NCBI RefSeq assembly: GCF_004362245.1
Contig: NZ_SNWM01000007.1
Coordinates: 62,001 to 126,000 of the forward strand
Length of the DNA stretch: 64,000 bases
Direction of reading: 5' to 3'
Source of the DNA: Pedobacter duraquae
GTDB taxonomy: Bacteria; Bacteroidota; Bacteroidia; Sphingobacteriales; Sphingobacteriaceae
Part shown: in pieces, positions 16,669 through 25,827 of the stretch
How positions within the stretch are numbered: position 1 is the first letter of the stretch
Layout: every line of letters begins with the position of its first letter
The notes under the pieces: model-generated
What the model was told of the DNA's origin: nothing
What the model saw: the letters and a program-made list of their open reading frames with translations, nothing else
The model's database searches: none
Position numbers and translations under genes: made by a program

Positions 16669-17331
16669 ATGAAAAATTATATCAAAACATTAGTAGCTGG
16701 AAGTTTAACTGTAATCGCTTTAACTACAATCAATTCTACCGCAAAAGCAGACGATTTCAATAAACTGGCTAATGTTACTTCAATCTCGGCCCCAAAAAAA
16801 ATCAATACCATTATCGTGTCAGGCAATGTGGAACTCATATTGATCCAGGATAAAAACGAAAGCGTGAAAGTTTACGATAATTATTATGCAAATAACGCAC
16901 TCGTTCAACAGGAAGGATCAACATTGAGAATATCGTCCTTTAAATCACAAAAATTAACGGTTGTAGCGCACGTTAACAACCTAACCAGTATCCAAGCTTC
17001 CGAACACGCCAAAGTGAGCACACAGGGCAGCTTTTACGTGCCTGCGTTGACAGTATCGCTGAAGGATCAAGCTACCGCAAGCCTTACAACACATACCGCT
17101 TCTTTATTCACCGAAGTCTATGATGGCGCTAAATTAGCGATCGCAGGTACTACCGATGATTACAACGCATTGATTAGCAGACACTCCGTAGTTAACATGA
17201 ACGCTTTTGTAGCACAGAACACAACAATCGATACCAGAAATGGTAATACTATCCTTGCTGCCCATCCAAAAAGCAGCACTTCAAAAACATTGACTTTTGA
17301 AGAAGTATCATTAACCGATTTAAGTAAATAG
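16669..17331 (+). CDS. Exported GIN-domain (DUF2807) protein
   Basis: A 220-residue protein with a signal peptide (about residues 1-27, ending TAKA). The rest is a putative auto-transporter adhesin head GIN domain: short beta-strand repeats with IIVSGNVELILIQDKNESVKV and SIQASEHAKVSTQGSF, the usual beta-helix pattern. Its function in Bacteroidota is unknown, but it is exported and probably at the cell surface or in the periplasm. The 196 bases upstream hold no gene. A terminator follows, so it appears monocistronic. Confidence 0.88.
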   Translation: MKNYIKTLVAGSLTVIALTTINSTAKADDFNKLANVTSISAPKKINTIIVSGNVELILIQDKNESVKVYDNYYANNALVQQEGSTLRISSFKSQKLTVVAHVNNLTSIQASEHAKVSTQGSFYVPALTVSLKDQATASLTTHTASLFTEVYDGAKLAIAGTTDDYNALISRHSVVNMNAFVAQNTTIDTRNGNTILAAHPKSSTSKTLTFEEVSLTDLSK

Positions 17332-17360
17332 CATTTTATATAGGTTTAGTTTTTAGTTAA

Positions 17361-17387
17361 AGACGGGGTGGTTCCCGTCTTTTTTTA
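17361..17387 (+). terminator. Intrinsic terminator after the GIN-domain gene
   Basis: Stem AGACGGG (17361-17367) pairs with CCCGTCT (17374-17380) around a 6-base loop and is followed by seven T residues. Confidence 0.88.
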
Positions 17388-17453
17388 TTTATACAGTAGC
17401 CGAAAATTACATTCACTTACAGGTAGCCACACACCATCCAATAAATTATTGCT

Positions 17454-17461
17454 TACTTTTG
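17454..17461 (+). promoter_or_regulatory. -7 promoter element of the ABC-F gene
   Basis: TACTTTTG matches TAnnTTTG in full, 36 bases before the TTG start at 17498. No clear -33 TTG was seen. Confidence 0.45.
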
Positions 17462-17497
17462 TAATTATTTCTCATAAATTATCGTTAATAACACAGA

Positions 17498-19369
17498 TTG
17501 AGCACATTAATTGCAGCTGAAGGCCTGGGTCATGCTTATCATGATGAGTGGCTATTTAAAAAACTAACACTGGGTATACAACAGGGACAGCGCGTAGCGC
17601 TTGTTGGTATCAACGGTGCGGGGAAGAGTACCCTGCTTAAATTACTGGCAGAAAAATTCAACCCCCTGGAAGGAAAGATCGTAAAAAATAAATCTGTAAA
17701 GATTGGATTCCTGGATCAGGAGCCTACTTTTCCAGATAACTATTCGATCAGCGACTTCATCTTCTCACTGGAAAATAAACAACAGCAACTTATTAAAGAA
17801 TATGAAGAGCTGATTGAAGATCCAAATCCAGATGAAAATAAGTTGAATCGTTTGTACGAAGAACTTAGCGAGCATAATGCCTGGGAATATGAACATGAGA
17901 TTAAAACAATCCTCAGTCGCATGGGAATTACTCACCTGCAACAGAAAATCTCTACGCTTTCCGGCGGTCAGAAAAAAAGGATCGCTCTGGCTAAGCTTCT
18001 GATTGAAGATCCTGAGATGTATATTCTCGATGAGCCAACCAATCATCTTGATATTGATACCATCGAATGGCTGGAGAAATTGCTTACTTCGGGCAATAAG
18101 ACTATTCTACTGGTTACGCACGACAGATATTTTCTGGACAACGTATGTAACACAATCGTAGAATTGGACAAAGGCAAAACTTTCACGTACAATGGAAATT
18201 ATGCGTACTTCCTGGAAAAGAAATCAGAACGGGAAGCTTCAGATGAGGCAACATTCCAAAAGAATAAAAACCTTTTGAAGAAAGAATTAGAATGGATGCG
18301 CCGTATGCCTGCCGCCAGAACGACCAAATCGCAGTCTAGAATCGATGCATTCTACGATTTGGACGCAAAAACCAAGCAAACATCTGACAAACAAGATATT
18401 ACATTAAAAGTAAAGATGTCAAGACAGGGAAATAAGATCCTTGAGCTTGATCATGTTGGCCAGAGCTTCGACGACAAGAAAATCATCAATGATTTTAGCT
18501 ATGTTTTCAAAAAAGCTGATCGTATTGGGCTTGCCGGAAAAAATGGTACTGGCAAATCCACGCTGCTTAATATTTTAACAGGGTACTTAAATCCTGAAAG
18601 AGGAAATGTTAGCGTTGGAGAAACTACAGTGTTTGGATATTACAAACAAGGTGGTTTGGCCTTTAATGAAAAAGACCGCGTGATTGATATTGTTAAGTCA
18701 GATGCTGAATATATCAAGATGGCCGATGGCCAAACAATTTCCGCTTCCCAGTTACTTACCCTATTTCTCTTCCCGCCAAAAAAACAACATGGCATGGTAG
18801 AAAAATTAAGTGGTGGAGAAAAGAAACGTTTGCACCTCATGAAGGTTCTTATGCAGAATCCAAATTTCTTAATTTTGGATGAGCCGACAAATGATCTGGA
18901 TATCGACACTTTAAATGTGCTCGAAGAATTTTTGGAAAATTTTCCTGGTGTATTGATGCTTGTTTCTCACGATAGATATTTGCTTGATAAAATGAGTGAG
19001 CAATTATTTATCATGGAAGGCGAAGGTCAGGTTAGTATCTATAATGGCAATTACTCCGAATATAGAACATCTTTGGAAGTTGCTAAAGAAAAAGCAAAAG
19101 AAGCTCCGAAGAACACTCCAACGGCCGCAGCTCTTCAAAAGGACAATTCACAAAAATTAACCTACAAAGAGCAACGGGAATTAGAGGAACTTGAGCAGAC
19201 TATTTCCACCACTGAAGAAAAAATCAATACATTAACAGGTTCGTTAAATGATTTTGACTCGGCTGATTATATCGGTATTCAAGGTGTCACAAAAGACATC
19301 GAAAGTCTGAATAAACTCATGGACAAAACTATGGAACGCTGGTTGGAATTATCAGAAAAAAACAACTAA
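17498..19369 (+). CDS. ABC-F family ATPase (Uup-like)
   Basis: A 623-residue soluble protein with two ABC cassettes and no membrane segments, the ABC-F layout. Cassette 1 has GINGAGKST, LSGGQKKRIALAKLL and YILDEPTNHLD; cassette 2 has GKNGTGKST, LSGGEKKRLHLMKVL and LILDEPTNDLD. A linker of about 80 residues separates them. The C-terminus (from about residue 540) is a short coiled coil as in Uup. ABC-F proteins act on ribosomes or other RNA complexes; the exact role is not evident. Translation probably begins at the TTG at 17498 (MSTLIAAEGLGHAYHDEWLF), which gives the expected N-terminus. Confidence 0.93.
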   Translation: MSTLIAAEGLGHAYHDEWLFKKLTLGIQQGQRVALVGINGAGKSTLLKLLAEKFNPLEGKIVKNKSVKIGFLDQEPTFPDNYSISDFIFSLENKQQQLIKEYEELIEDPNPDENKLNRLYEELSEHNAWEYEHEIKTILSRMGITHLQQKISTLSGGQKKRIALAKLLIEDPEMYILDEPTNHLDIDTIEWLEKLLTSGNKTILLVTHDRYFLDNVCNTIVELDKGKTFTYNGNYAYFLEKKSEREASDEATFQKNKNLLKKELEWMRRMPAARTTKSQSRIDAFYDLDAKTKQTSDKQDITLKVKMSRQGNKILELDHVGQSFDDKKIINDFSYVFKKADRIGLAGKNGTGKSTLLNILTGYLNPERGNVSVGETTVFGYYKQGGLAFNEKDRVIDIVKSDAEYIKMADGQTISASQLLTLFLFPPKKQHGMVEKLSGGEKKRLHLMKVLMQNPNFLILDEPTNDLDIDTLNVLEEFLENFPGVLMLVSHDRYLLDKMSEQLFIMEGEGQVSIYNGNYSEYRTSLEVAKEKAKEAPKNTPTAAALQKDNSQKLTYKEQRELEELEQTISTTEEKINTLTGSLNDFDSADYIGIQGVTKDIESLNKLMDKTMERWLELSEKNN

Positions 19370-19371
19370 AT

Positions 19372-19620
19372 ATGGCTACATCAGACCTTATCGCTACACT
19401 CGGCGTATCCATTTTACTGCTTGCTTTTCTACTTCAGATTCTGAAGGTAATTAGCCCGCAAAGTTTATTATACAGTAGCTTAAACTTGGTTGGATCTGCC
19501 TTAGCGGGCTATTCTTCCTGGTTAATTGGCTTTATGCCTTTTGTAATTTTAGAAACCGTATGGGCAATTGTTTCCTTATACGGCGTTGTAATGAGTTTAA
19601 AAAACAAACGTTCCACGTGA
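19372..19620 (+). CDS. Small CBU_0592-type membrane protein
   Basis: An 82-residue protein made almost entirely of three hydrophobic segments (LIATLGVSILLLAFLLQIL, SLLYSSLNLVGSALAGYSS, FVILETVWAIVSLYGVVMSL). The pattern resembles the CBU_0592 family of small membrane proteins of unknown function. It starts 2 bases after the ABC-F stop and is likely cotranscribed with it. Its last codons (RST, stop) are written inside the first parS-like site, which is unusual for a coding end. Confidence 0.75.
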   Translation: MATSDLIATLGVSILLLAFLLQILKVISPQSLLYSSLNLVGSALAGYSSWLIGFMPFVILETVWAIVSLYGVVMSLKNKRST

Positions 19621-19624
19621 AACA
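19609..19624. other. parS-like site 1
   Basis: CGTTCCACGTGAAACA matches 14 of 16 positions of the ParB-binding parS consensus TGTTTCACGTGAAACA, differing at positions 1 and 5. It overlaps the stop codon of the small membrane protein gene. A second copy lies 46 bases downstream. In many bacteria parS sites lie close to the origin and near mnmG (gidA). parA and parB are not in the window. Confidence 0.72.
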
Positions 19625-19654
19625 ACCTCGGGAGTTAGCGCTTTACAGAGGCGC

Positions 19655-19670
19655 AGTTCCACGTGAAACA
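19655..19670. other. parS-like site 2
   Basis: AGTTCCACGTGAAACA matches 14 of 16 positions of the parS consensus and is identical to site 1 over 15 bases. It lies 14 bases before the mnmG start. Two nearly identical 16-mers in 62 bases of otherwise different sequence are hard to explain by chance. A role as a transcription operator for mnmG is an alternative. Confidence 0.72.
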
Positions 19671-19684
19671 TAATAATATAGATC

Positions 19685-21547
19685 ATGTTTAAAGAGTATG
19701 ATGTTATCGTTGTAGGTGCCGGACATGCGGGTTGTGAAGCCGCTGCCGCTGCTGCAAATTTAGGTTCCTCAGTCCTATTGATCACCATGAATATGGAGAC
19801 CATTGCACAGATGAGTTGTAACCCCGCAATGGGCGGAGTTGCCAAGGGGCAGATTGTGAGAGAGATTGATGCAATGGGCGGTTATTCGGGAATAATTGCG
19901 GATAAAACTACCCTTCAATTCCGCATGTTAAACCTCTCAAAAGGTCCTGCAATGTGGAGTCCACGCGCACAAAATGATAGAAAAAGATTCGCCGAAGAGT
20001 GGCGACTAGCACTGGAACGCACCCCAAATGTTGATTTTTGGCAGGATATGGTAAGTAGTCTTATCATCAAAAACCACAGGGTCGTAGGCGTAAAAACATC
20101 AATCGGCGTAGAAATTCTGGGCAAATCCGTCGTGTTAACTAACGGAACTTTCCTAAATGGATTAATTCATATTGGTGAAAAAAAGTTTGGTGGAGGCCGC
20201 ACAGGTGAGAAAGCTGCAACAGGAATTACTGAACAATTAGTTAGCTTAGGCTTCGAAGCAGGCCGGATGAAAACCGGTACCCCACCCCGAATAGACGGTC
20301 GCTCGTTGAACTATTCATTGATGGAAGAGCAATGGGGCGATGAAAATCCAGGTCGTTTTTCATATACAAATGTACAGAGACCTACTGCCCAACGCTGTTG
20401 CTGGATCACATATACCAATTCCAAAGTACATGAAACTTTAAAAGAAGGCTTCGAAAAGTCACCCATGTTTACGGGTAGAATAAAAGGGTTAGGACCTAGA
20501 TATTGTCCATCTATAGAGGATAAAATTAACAGATTTGCCGAGAGAGACAGACATCAAATCTTCGTTGAGCCTGAAGGTTGGGATACCTGTGAAATTTATG
20601 TAAACGGGTTTTCAACCTCTTTGCCAGAAGATGTACAATATCGTGCACTCATTCAAATTCCAGGCTTCGAAAATGCCAAAATGTTTAGACCAGGTTATGC
20701 TATCGAATATGACTACTTTCCACCTACCCAATTAAATCTCACTTTGGAGACTAAAAAGGTAGCAAATCTCTATTTTGCAGGTCAAATAAACGGAACAACC
20801 GGATACGAAGAGGCTGCTAGTCAGGGTTTTATGGCTGGAATTAATGCGCATCAAAAAGTACACGAAAAACAAGAACTGATTCTCAAAAGATCAGAATCTT
20901 ATATAGGTGTATTAATAGATGACCTTGTAACCAAAGGTACCGATGAGCCTTACAGAATGTTTACCTCAAGAGCAGAGCACCGCCTGCTATTAAGACAAGA
21001 CAATGCAGATATCCGCCTCTCTCCTATCGGACATCAACTTGGTCTTATCAGTGATGAGCGACTTGACATTGTAAATCAAAAAATAAAAAACTCTGATGAT
21101 ATCTTCGCTTTTAGCAGAAAACAAGGCATTGACATGAGTACCGCAAATACAATGCTCGAAAACCTTGGAACGACCCCATTAAATCAAAATGTAAAAATAT
21201 TCAGCCTGCTTAGCAGACCACAGGTAAGCATCAACGACGTTGCCAAAGTCAGCCAACCGCTTCAAGATGTTCTTGGACAATTCGATCAGGAAACAATTGA
21301 ACAAGCTGAAATCAAAATTAAGTACGAAAGCTATTTTGAAAAAGAAATGGACATCGTGAATAAAATGCAAAAAATGGAAGATAAGGATATTAACCCTGAT
21401 TTTGACTATGCACAACTCGGTTCGCTATCTAAAGAAGCCAGAGAGAAATTATTAAAGATTAAACCACGTACTTTAGGTCAGGCTTCGCGGATTTCCGGTG
21501 TATCTCCTTCAGACATCTCGGTTCTAATGGTTCATATGAGTAGATAA
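19685..21547 (+). CDS. mnmG: tRNA uridine-5-carboxymethylaminomethyl modification enzyme MnmG (GidA)
   Basis: A 620-residue FAD-dependent enzyme that works with MnmE to install cmnm5 groups at wobble U34 of some tRNAs. The FAD-binding motif VVGAGHAGCEAAAAAANLG is at residues 10-28, followed by CNPAMGGVAKGQIVREIDAMGG, MKTGTPPRIDGR and FAGQINGTTGYEEAASQG. The C-terminal domain ends with the RISGVSPSDISVLMVHM motif typical of MnmG. Length is normal. Two parS-like sites lie immediately upstream. Confidence 0.97.
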   Translation: MFKEYDVIVVGAGHAGCEAAAAAANLGSSVLLITMNMETIAQMSCNPAMGGVAKGQIVREIDAMGGYSGIIADKTTLQFRMLNLSKGPAMWSPRAQNDRKRFAEEWRLALERTPNVDFWQDMVSSLIIKNHRVVGVKTSIGVEILGKSVVLTNGTFLNGLIHIGEKKFGGGRTGEKAATGITEQLVSLGFEAGRMKTGTPPRIDGRSLNYSLMEEQWGDENPGRFSYTNVQRPTAQRCCWITYTNSKVHETLKEGFEKSPMFTGRIKGLGPRYCPSIEDKINRFAERDRHQIFVEPEGWDTCEIYVNGFSTSLPEDVQYRALIQIPGFENAKMFRPGYAIEYDYFPPTQLNLTLETKKVANLYFAGQINGTTGYEEAASQGFMAGINAHQKVHEKQELILKRSESYIGVLIDDLVTKGTDEPYRMFTSRAEHRLLLRQDNADIRLSPIGHQLGLISDERLDIVNQKIKNSDDIFAFSRKQGIDMSTANTMLENLGTTPLNQNVKIFSLLSRPQVSINDVAKVSQPLQDVLGQFDQETIEQAEIKIKYESYFEKEMDIVNKMQKMEDKDINPDFDYAQLGSLSKEAREKLLKIKPRTLGQASRISGVSPSDISVLMVHMSR

Positions 21548-21691
21548 ATAAATAACAATCTGATTTATAGATATTTACCAGAATAGATACATATATAAAT
21601 TTTGACCGCAAATAAACCGATATAAAGAACTTTCAACATATTTTAATCATATCCATCCAAAAAGACTCCTAATTAATTAAAAGCGTTTATA

Positions 21692-23332
21692 ATGACCAAA
21701 AATCAAAATTCCTTAAAATATATATTTTGGGTCTGCCAACTGGTGGTGGTTTTCTGTTTTTTTGGCTGCGCTAGCCCAAAAAGCGTGGAAGGCGGACCCA
21801 GAGATAAAACTCCCCCAAAGGTTTTGAAAATGGAACCGAAAAATCTAAGCACCAATTTTACAGCAAAAAAGGTAACTATAGAATTTGACGAATATTTCAA
21901 ACTCCAGGATCAGTTTAAAGAATTTAACATCTCCCCTGATGTTGAACGTCAGCCAGAACTGAAAGTAAAACAAAAAACCTTAGAGATAACGTTCCGAGAT
22001 TCACTTCAAAAGAATACGACGTATACGCTCAATTTTGGAAAAATGATCGCCGACATCAATGAAAGCAATATTGTTAAAAATTTTACTTATGTATTCTCTA
22101 CCGGCCCCAAGCTAGACTCGCTCTCGCTATCTGGTAAAGTTACAGATGCGATTACCGGACTACCCGTTCTAGATGCTACCGCATTTATACTACCGCTTAA
22201 CCGTGATACACTTTTAGGAAAAGGAAAACCATCTATTTACGCGACCACAGATAGCAGCGGCAATTTTAAAATGCAAAATCTTAGGGCTGATAATTATCGA
22301 TTGTATGCAATCAAAGAAACCGGTGGCGGCGATAAAATCTACCAGCAAATCAGTGATGAAATTGGGTTTACCAAAGATACCATCAAGCTAAAAGCGGCCA
22401 TAACAGACCAAAAAATCCGTTTGTTTAAGGAAGATCCGTCGATATTTAGATTGCTGGAGCGAAAGATAAATTCTGATGGAAGTATCTTGATGACATGGAA
22501 TCAAAAGCTTAGAAAACCAAGTATAACCCTGACTGAACCAGCTAACCTGGATGCAGGAAAAGTAATTAAATTCAGTAAAACCAACGACTCCGTCCGTGTA
22601 TGGTTAAATGATCTATCCTTCGATTCAGTTAAAGTAAGCATTCTTGAAGAAGGTAAATTACAACAAATTGTTAAGCTAACACGGGGTAAAAAAGACACTT
22701 ATCAACGTGCTCTAATACCTGCAGATAACCTGGAAGGAAATCTTCTAAACCCAAATAATCCATTTAGATTAACGTTTCCCATGCCCATAACGGCAGTAGA
22801 TCCTGGCAAGATCATACTTCTGGAAGATTCTGTTAAAAGAACTAATTTCCAGCTTACAAAGGACAGCACAGACTTCCTCTCTTATATCGTTCGTTTCCCT
22901 TGGGCAAAACGAACTATCTATGAAATTGAATTTACTGAAGGTTCGTTTACTGGGCCTTTCGCTTCAAAAAACAAGGCCTTCAAAAAGAAATTTGAGTTAG
23001 CCGAAAGCGATAATTACGGTACATTAGACCTAAAAATATCAGTACCAGAACCTAATAAAAGTTATGTTGTTCAGGTTATAAACGATAAAAAAGAAGTGGT
23101 AAATCAACTGGTTATTAAAGCCGATACGACGGTTACATTCCGCAATTACCGGGCTGGAAAATACTTCCTGCGAATGATATATGACACCAACAAAAATGGA
23201 AAATGGGATACCGGAAATGTACGTTCAGGAATTCAGCCTGAACAAATTTATAACGAACCAAAAGATTTCACAATCCGCGCCAACTGGGTACAAAAACAAA
23301 CAGTAGCCATTCCAAAAGAACTACCTATTTAA
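21692..23332 (+). CDS. Lipoprotein with bacterial Ig-like domain
   Basis: A 546-residue lipoprotein: signal segment with lipobox FFGC near residue 26, then the SPKSVEGGPRDKTPPKVLK lead-in seen in Bacteroidota proteins with a Big_5/SbsA Ig-like domain (residues about 40-145). A carboxypeptidase-like beta-sandwich (LSGKVTDAITGLPVLDA) follows at about 150-230, and near the C-terminus an RMIYDTNKNGKWDTGN motif resembles a calcium-binding loop. It is probably an outer-membrane or surface protein; the ligand is unknown. The coding end overlaps the convergent carbonic anhydrase gene by 8 bases. Confidence 0.85.
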   Translation: MTKNQNSLKYIFWVCQLVVVFCFFGCASPKSVEGGPRDKTPPKVLKMEPKNLSTNFTAKKVTIEFDEYFKLQDQFKEFNISPDVERQPELKVKQKTLEITFRDSLQKNTTYTLNFGKMIADINESNIVKNFTYVFSTGPKLDSLSLSGKVTDAITGLPVLDATAFILPLNRDTLLGKGKPSIYATTDSSGNFKMQNLRADNYRLYAIKETGGGDKIYQQISDEIGFTKDTIKLKAAITDQKIRLFKEDPSIFRLLERKINSDGSILMTWNQKLRKPSITLTEPANLDAGKVIKFSKTNDSVRVWLNDLSFDSVKVSILEEGKLQQIVKLTRGKKDTYQRALIPADNLEGNLLNPNNPFRLTFPMPITAVDPGKIILLEDSVKRTNFQLTKDSTDFLSYIVRFPWAKRTIYEIEFTEGSFTGPFASKNKAFKKKFELAESDNYGTLDLKISVPEPNKSYVVQVINDKKEVVNQLVIKADTTVTFRNYRAGKYFLRMIYDTNKNGKWDTGNVRSGIQPEQIYNEPKDFTIRANWVQKQTVAIPKELPI

Positions 23333-23834
23333 ACCAGTCAGCATACATAATATAATTATCCGGTAACTTATCCAGCAGTTCACGCTGTTGATCAGTTATC
23401 GGCTTTATTTTTTTTGCAGGTGTTCCCGCATACAAAAAGCCCGACTCGCACCTGGTATTTTCCAATACCACCGAGCCGGCTGCAATAATTACATAAGGCT
23501 CTACTACAGCATTATCCATCACAATCGCTCCCATTCCAACCAAAATATGATCCTCCAGTGTACAGCCGTGGACGATAGCATTATGGCCTACTGAGACCCT
23601 ATTTCCTATTGTTGTAGCTGCCTTCTGATAGGTAGCATGAATCACCGCCCCATCCTGAATATTACTATCATTACCGATCGTGATCGTATTCACATCCCCG
23701 CGGATTACGGCATTAAACCATACTGAACAATTATGTCCCATACGAACATCCCCCACAATTGTGGCATTTGGCGCGATGAAACAATTTTCTCCCCACGTTG
23801 GGTAGGTGTCTTTTACTGGTAGAATAACTGGCAT
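23325..23834 (-). CDS. Gamma carbonic anhydrase family protein
   Basis: A 169-residue left-handed beta-helix of the gamma-CA/YrdA group. It shows NATIVGDVRMGHNCSVWFNAVIRGD at the start, then IQDGAVIHAT, SVGHNAIVHGC, the His residues (H67, H84, H89-like) that bind metal, and TPAKKIKPI near the end. Members may be carbonic anhydrases or acyltransferase-like with unknown substrates, so the activity is not certain. It is 8 bases downstream of nadB on the same strand. Confidence 0.9.
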   Translation of the reverse strand: MPVILPVKDTYPTWGENCFIAPNATIVGDVRMGHNCSVWFNAVIRGDVNTITIGNDSNIQDGAVIHATYQKAATTIGNRVSVGHNAIVHGCTLEDHILVGMGAIVMDNAVVEPYVIIAAGSVVLENTRCESGFLYAGTPAKKIKPITDQQRELLDKLPDNYIMYADWFK

Positions 23835-23842
23835 AAATTCCT

Positions 23843-25429
23843 CTAAAAAATAGTGTCTGTAAGTATAGCTGCATGCTCCGGATAATCCGTAGTGTAATGT
23901 AATCCCCTGCTCTCCTTCCTTGCTTTAGCAGATTTTATAATAATAAAAGCAACCTGTATTACATTGCGCAATTCACATAATTTAACGGATACTTTATTAG
24001 CTTTATAGAACTCTTCAGTCTCTTCAAACAGTAAAAATAACCTCCGCATTGCCCTGTCTAACCTGAAATCTGAGCGCACAATACCGACATAATCGCTCAT
24101 CAATTTCTGCGTTTCCCGCAAATTATGAGTAACCAGAATATCTTCATTTGATTGTGTTACCCCATGTTCGTTCCATTCCGGAATAGCTTCAGGAATAACA
24201 TTTTTTTCGAATTGTGCTATGGCATCCAGGTAAATCCGATGTGCAAAAACAGGTGCTTCAAGCAAGCTATTTGACGCTAACCGATTAGCACCATGCAGTC
24301 CTGTCGACGAGCATTCCCCGCAAGCATAAAGATTGTGAATGGAGCTTCTTCCATTTTCATCTACCAAAATACCCCCACACATATAATGTGCCGCCGGTGT
24401 AACCGGGATAAAATCCTTGGTCATATCTATTCCGATAGACAAACACTTAGCATATATGTTAGGAAAATGAGCTAAAATATCAGCTTTCTTGCGGTGCGTA
24501 ATATCAAGATAAACGAACTCCTCACCCGATTTTTTCATCTCTGCATCGATGGCACGTGCCACGATATCCCGTGAAGCCAGGGATCCCCTGCTGTCGTATT
24601 CATACATAAACTCTACGCCATTCTTTCTCCTCAACACTCCACCAAACCCGCGAACAGCTTCAGAAATCAAGAACGCAGGATACTCCCCAGGGTTATACAA
24701 TGCCGTTGGATGGAACTGAATAAATTCCATATTTCTCACTTTTCCTTTTGCACGGTACACCATCGCCATTCCATCGCCAGTAGCAATCACCGGATTTGTA
24801 GTACTGGAATACACATGCCCACACCCTCCGGAAGCCATCACCGTAACCTTCGCCAAGATCTTTTCCACATCGTTAAGCTCTGTATTAAAGGCATATATAC
24901 CAAAACAGTTAATAACTTTGGTACTCTTGTCAACAAACTCACCAAGGTGATGTTGGGTAATAAGCTCCAAACAGAAGTAATGTGTTAATATCTCTATGTT
25001 GTCGTTCTCATGAATCTGTTTCAGCAATACACTCTCAATCTCATATCCTGTCACATCCTTGTAGTGCAAAACGCGATGCTCAGAGTGGCCACCTTCCTTC
25101 GCTAAATCATAAACACCCGAAGTATCTTTATCAAACTGAATCCCATAGTCAATGATCTCCTGGATTCGCTGAGGGCCCTCAGTAACAACCATTTCTACAA
25201 TTTTTGGATCGCACAATCCATCGCCAGCTATCAGCGTATCTTCAATATGTTTATCAAAAGAATCATCTTTATCGACAACAACTGCCACCCCACCCTGTGC
25301 GTATTTCGTGTTGGATTCGTCTTCATTTGACTTAGTCACAATTAAAACTTTTCCGTGCTTTGCAGCCTTCAAAGCGAAGCTTAAACCTGCAATACCTGAT
25401 CCTATGACCAGAAAATCCACTTTTCTCAT
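23843..25429 (-). CDS. nadB: L-aspartate oxidase NadB
   Basis: A 528-residue flavoprotein that oxidises L-aspartate to iminoaspartate for de novo NAD synthesis. It shows the FAD site FLVIGSGIAGLSFALKAAK near residue 6, the GGHSEHRVLHYKD motif, the RRKNGVEFMYEYDSRGSLASRDIVARAI region with substrate-binding Arg, and the AACGECS-type YACGECSSTGLHGANRLASNSL near residue 370. It diverges from nadA across the AT-rich gap, so the two NAD genes can be coordinately controlled there. Confidence 0.96.
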   Translation of the reverse strand: MRKVDFLVIGSGIAGLSFALKAAKHGKVLIVTKSNEDESNTKYAQGGVAVVVDKDDSFDKHIEDTLIAGDGLCDPKIVEMVVTEGPQRIQEIIDYGIQFDKDTSGVYDLAKEGGHSEHRVLHYKDVTGYEIESVLLKQIHENDNIEILTHYFCLELITQHHLGEFVDKSTKVINCFGIYAFNTELNDVEKILAKVTVMASGGCGHVYSSTTNPVIATGDGMAMVYRAKGKVRNMEFIQFHPTALYNPGEYPAFLISEAVRGFGGVLRRKNGVEFMYEYDSRGSLASRDIVARAIDAEMKKSGEEFVYLDITHRKKADILAHFPNIYAKCLSIGIDMTKDFIPVTPAAHYMCGGILVDENGRSSIHNLYACGECSSTGLHGANRLASNSLLEAPVFAHRIYLDAIAQFEKNVIPEAIPEWNEHGVTQSNEDILVTHNLRETQKLMSDYVGIVRSDFRLDRAMRRLFLLFEETEEFYKANKVSVKLCELRNVIQVAFIIIKSAKARKESRGLHYTTDYPEHAAILTDTIF

Positions 25430-25827
25430 TAATATTCAGAATTCCGTTAAGTTGTTAACAACGTTGGTAAAAGTGTTAACTACTTGTATAAATAAATAGA
25501 ACAAATAATCTTGATTGTTTAAAGCTAAGCTAAAATGATAATTGCACACAATCTTTTAAAGTATTTATGCGCAACTTTGCATAGTTTATTAACGTTTTCA
25601 ACCGTAACTAACAATACACATATTGGTATTGATAAGTTTTGGTCTCATTTAATATCTTGCTATTAATCAGCTGATATTTTAAAATAAAAACAAATATAAA
25701 TGTTGATAAGTATAGAATAAGTCATTTCAAAGCATTAAAAAAAGATTTTTACCAACGTTATCAACACACTAATAAACAATAGAAGTCTACTTATATTAAA
25801 TAATTATAATTTATTGAACTGTTAAAA
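25430..25827. other. AT-rich intergenic region with DnaA-box-like motifs (possible origin or divergent nad control region)
   Basis: A 398-bp very AT-rich gap with no gene. It contains TTATCAACA at 25758-25766, its reverse complement TGTTGATAA at 25701-25709, a near match TATTGATAA at 25627-25635, and a 12-bp palindrome GTTGTTAACAAC at 25451-25462. TTATCAACA differs by one base from the classical DnaA box TTATCCACA. Nearby parS-like sites and the strand-skew change favour a role in replication. The simpler alternative is a control region for divergent nadB and nadA. Confidence 0.45.
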
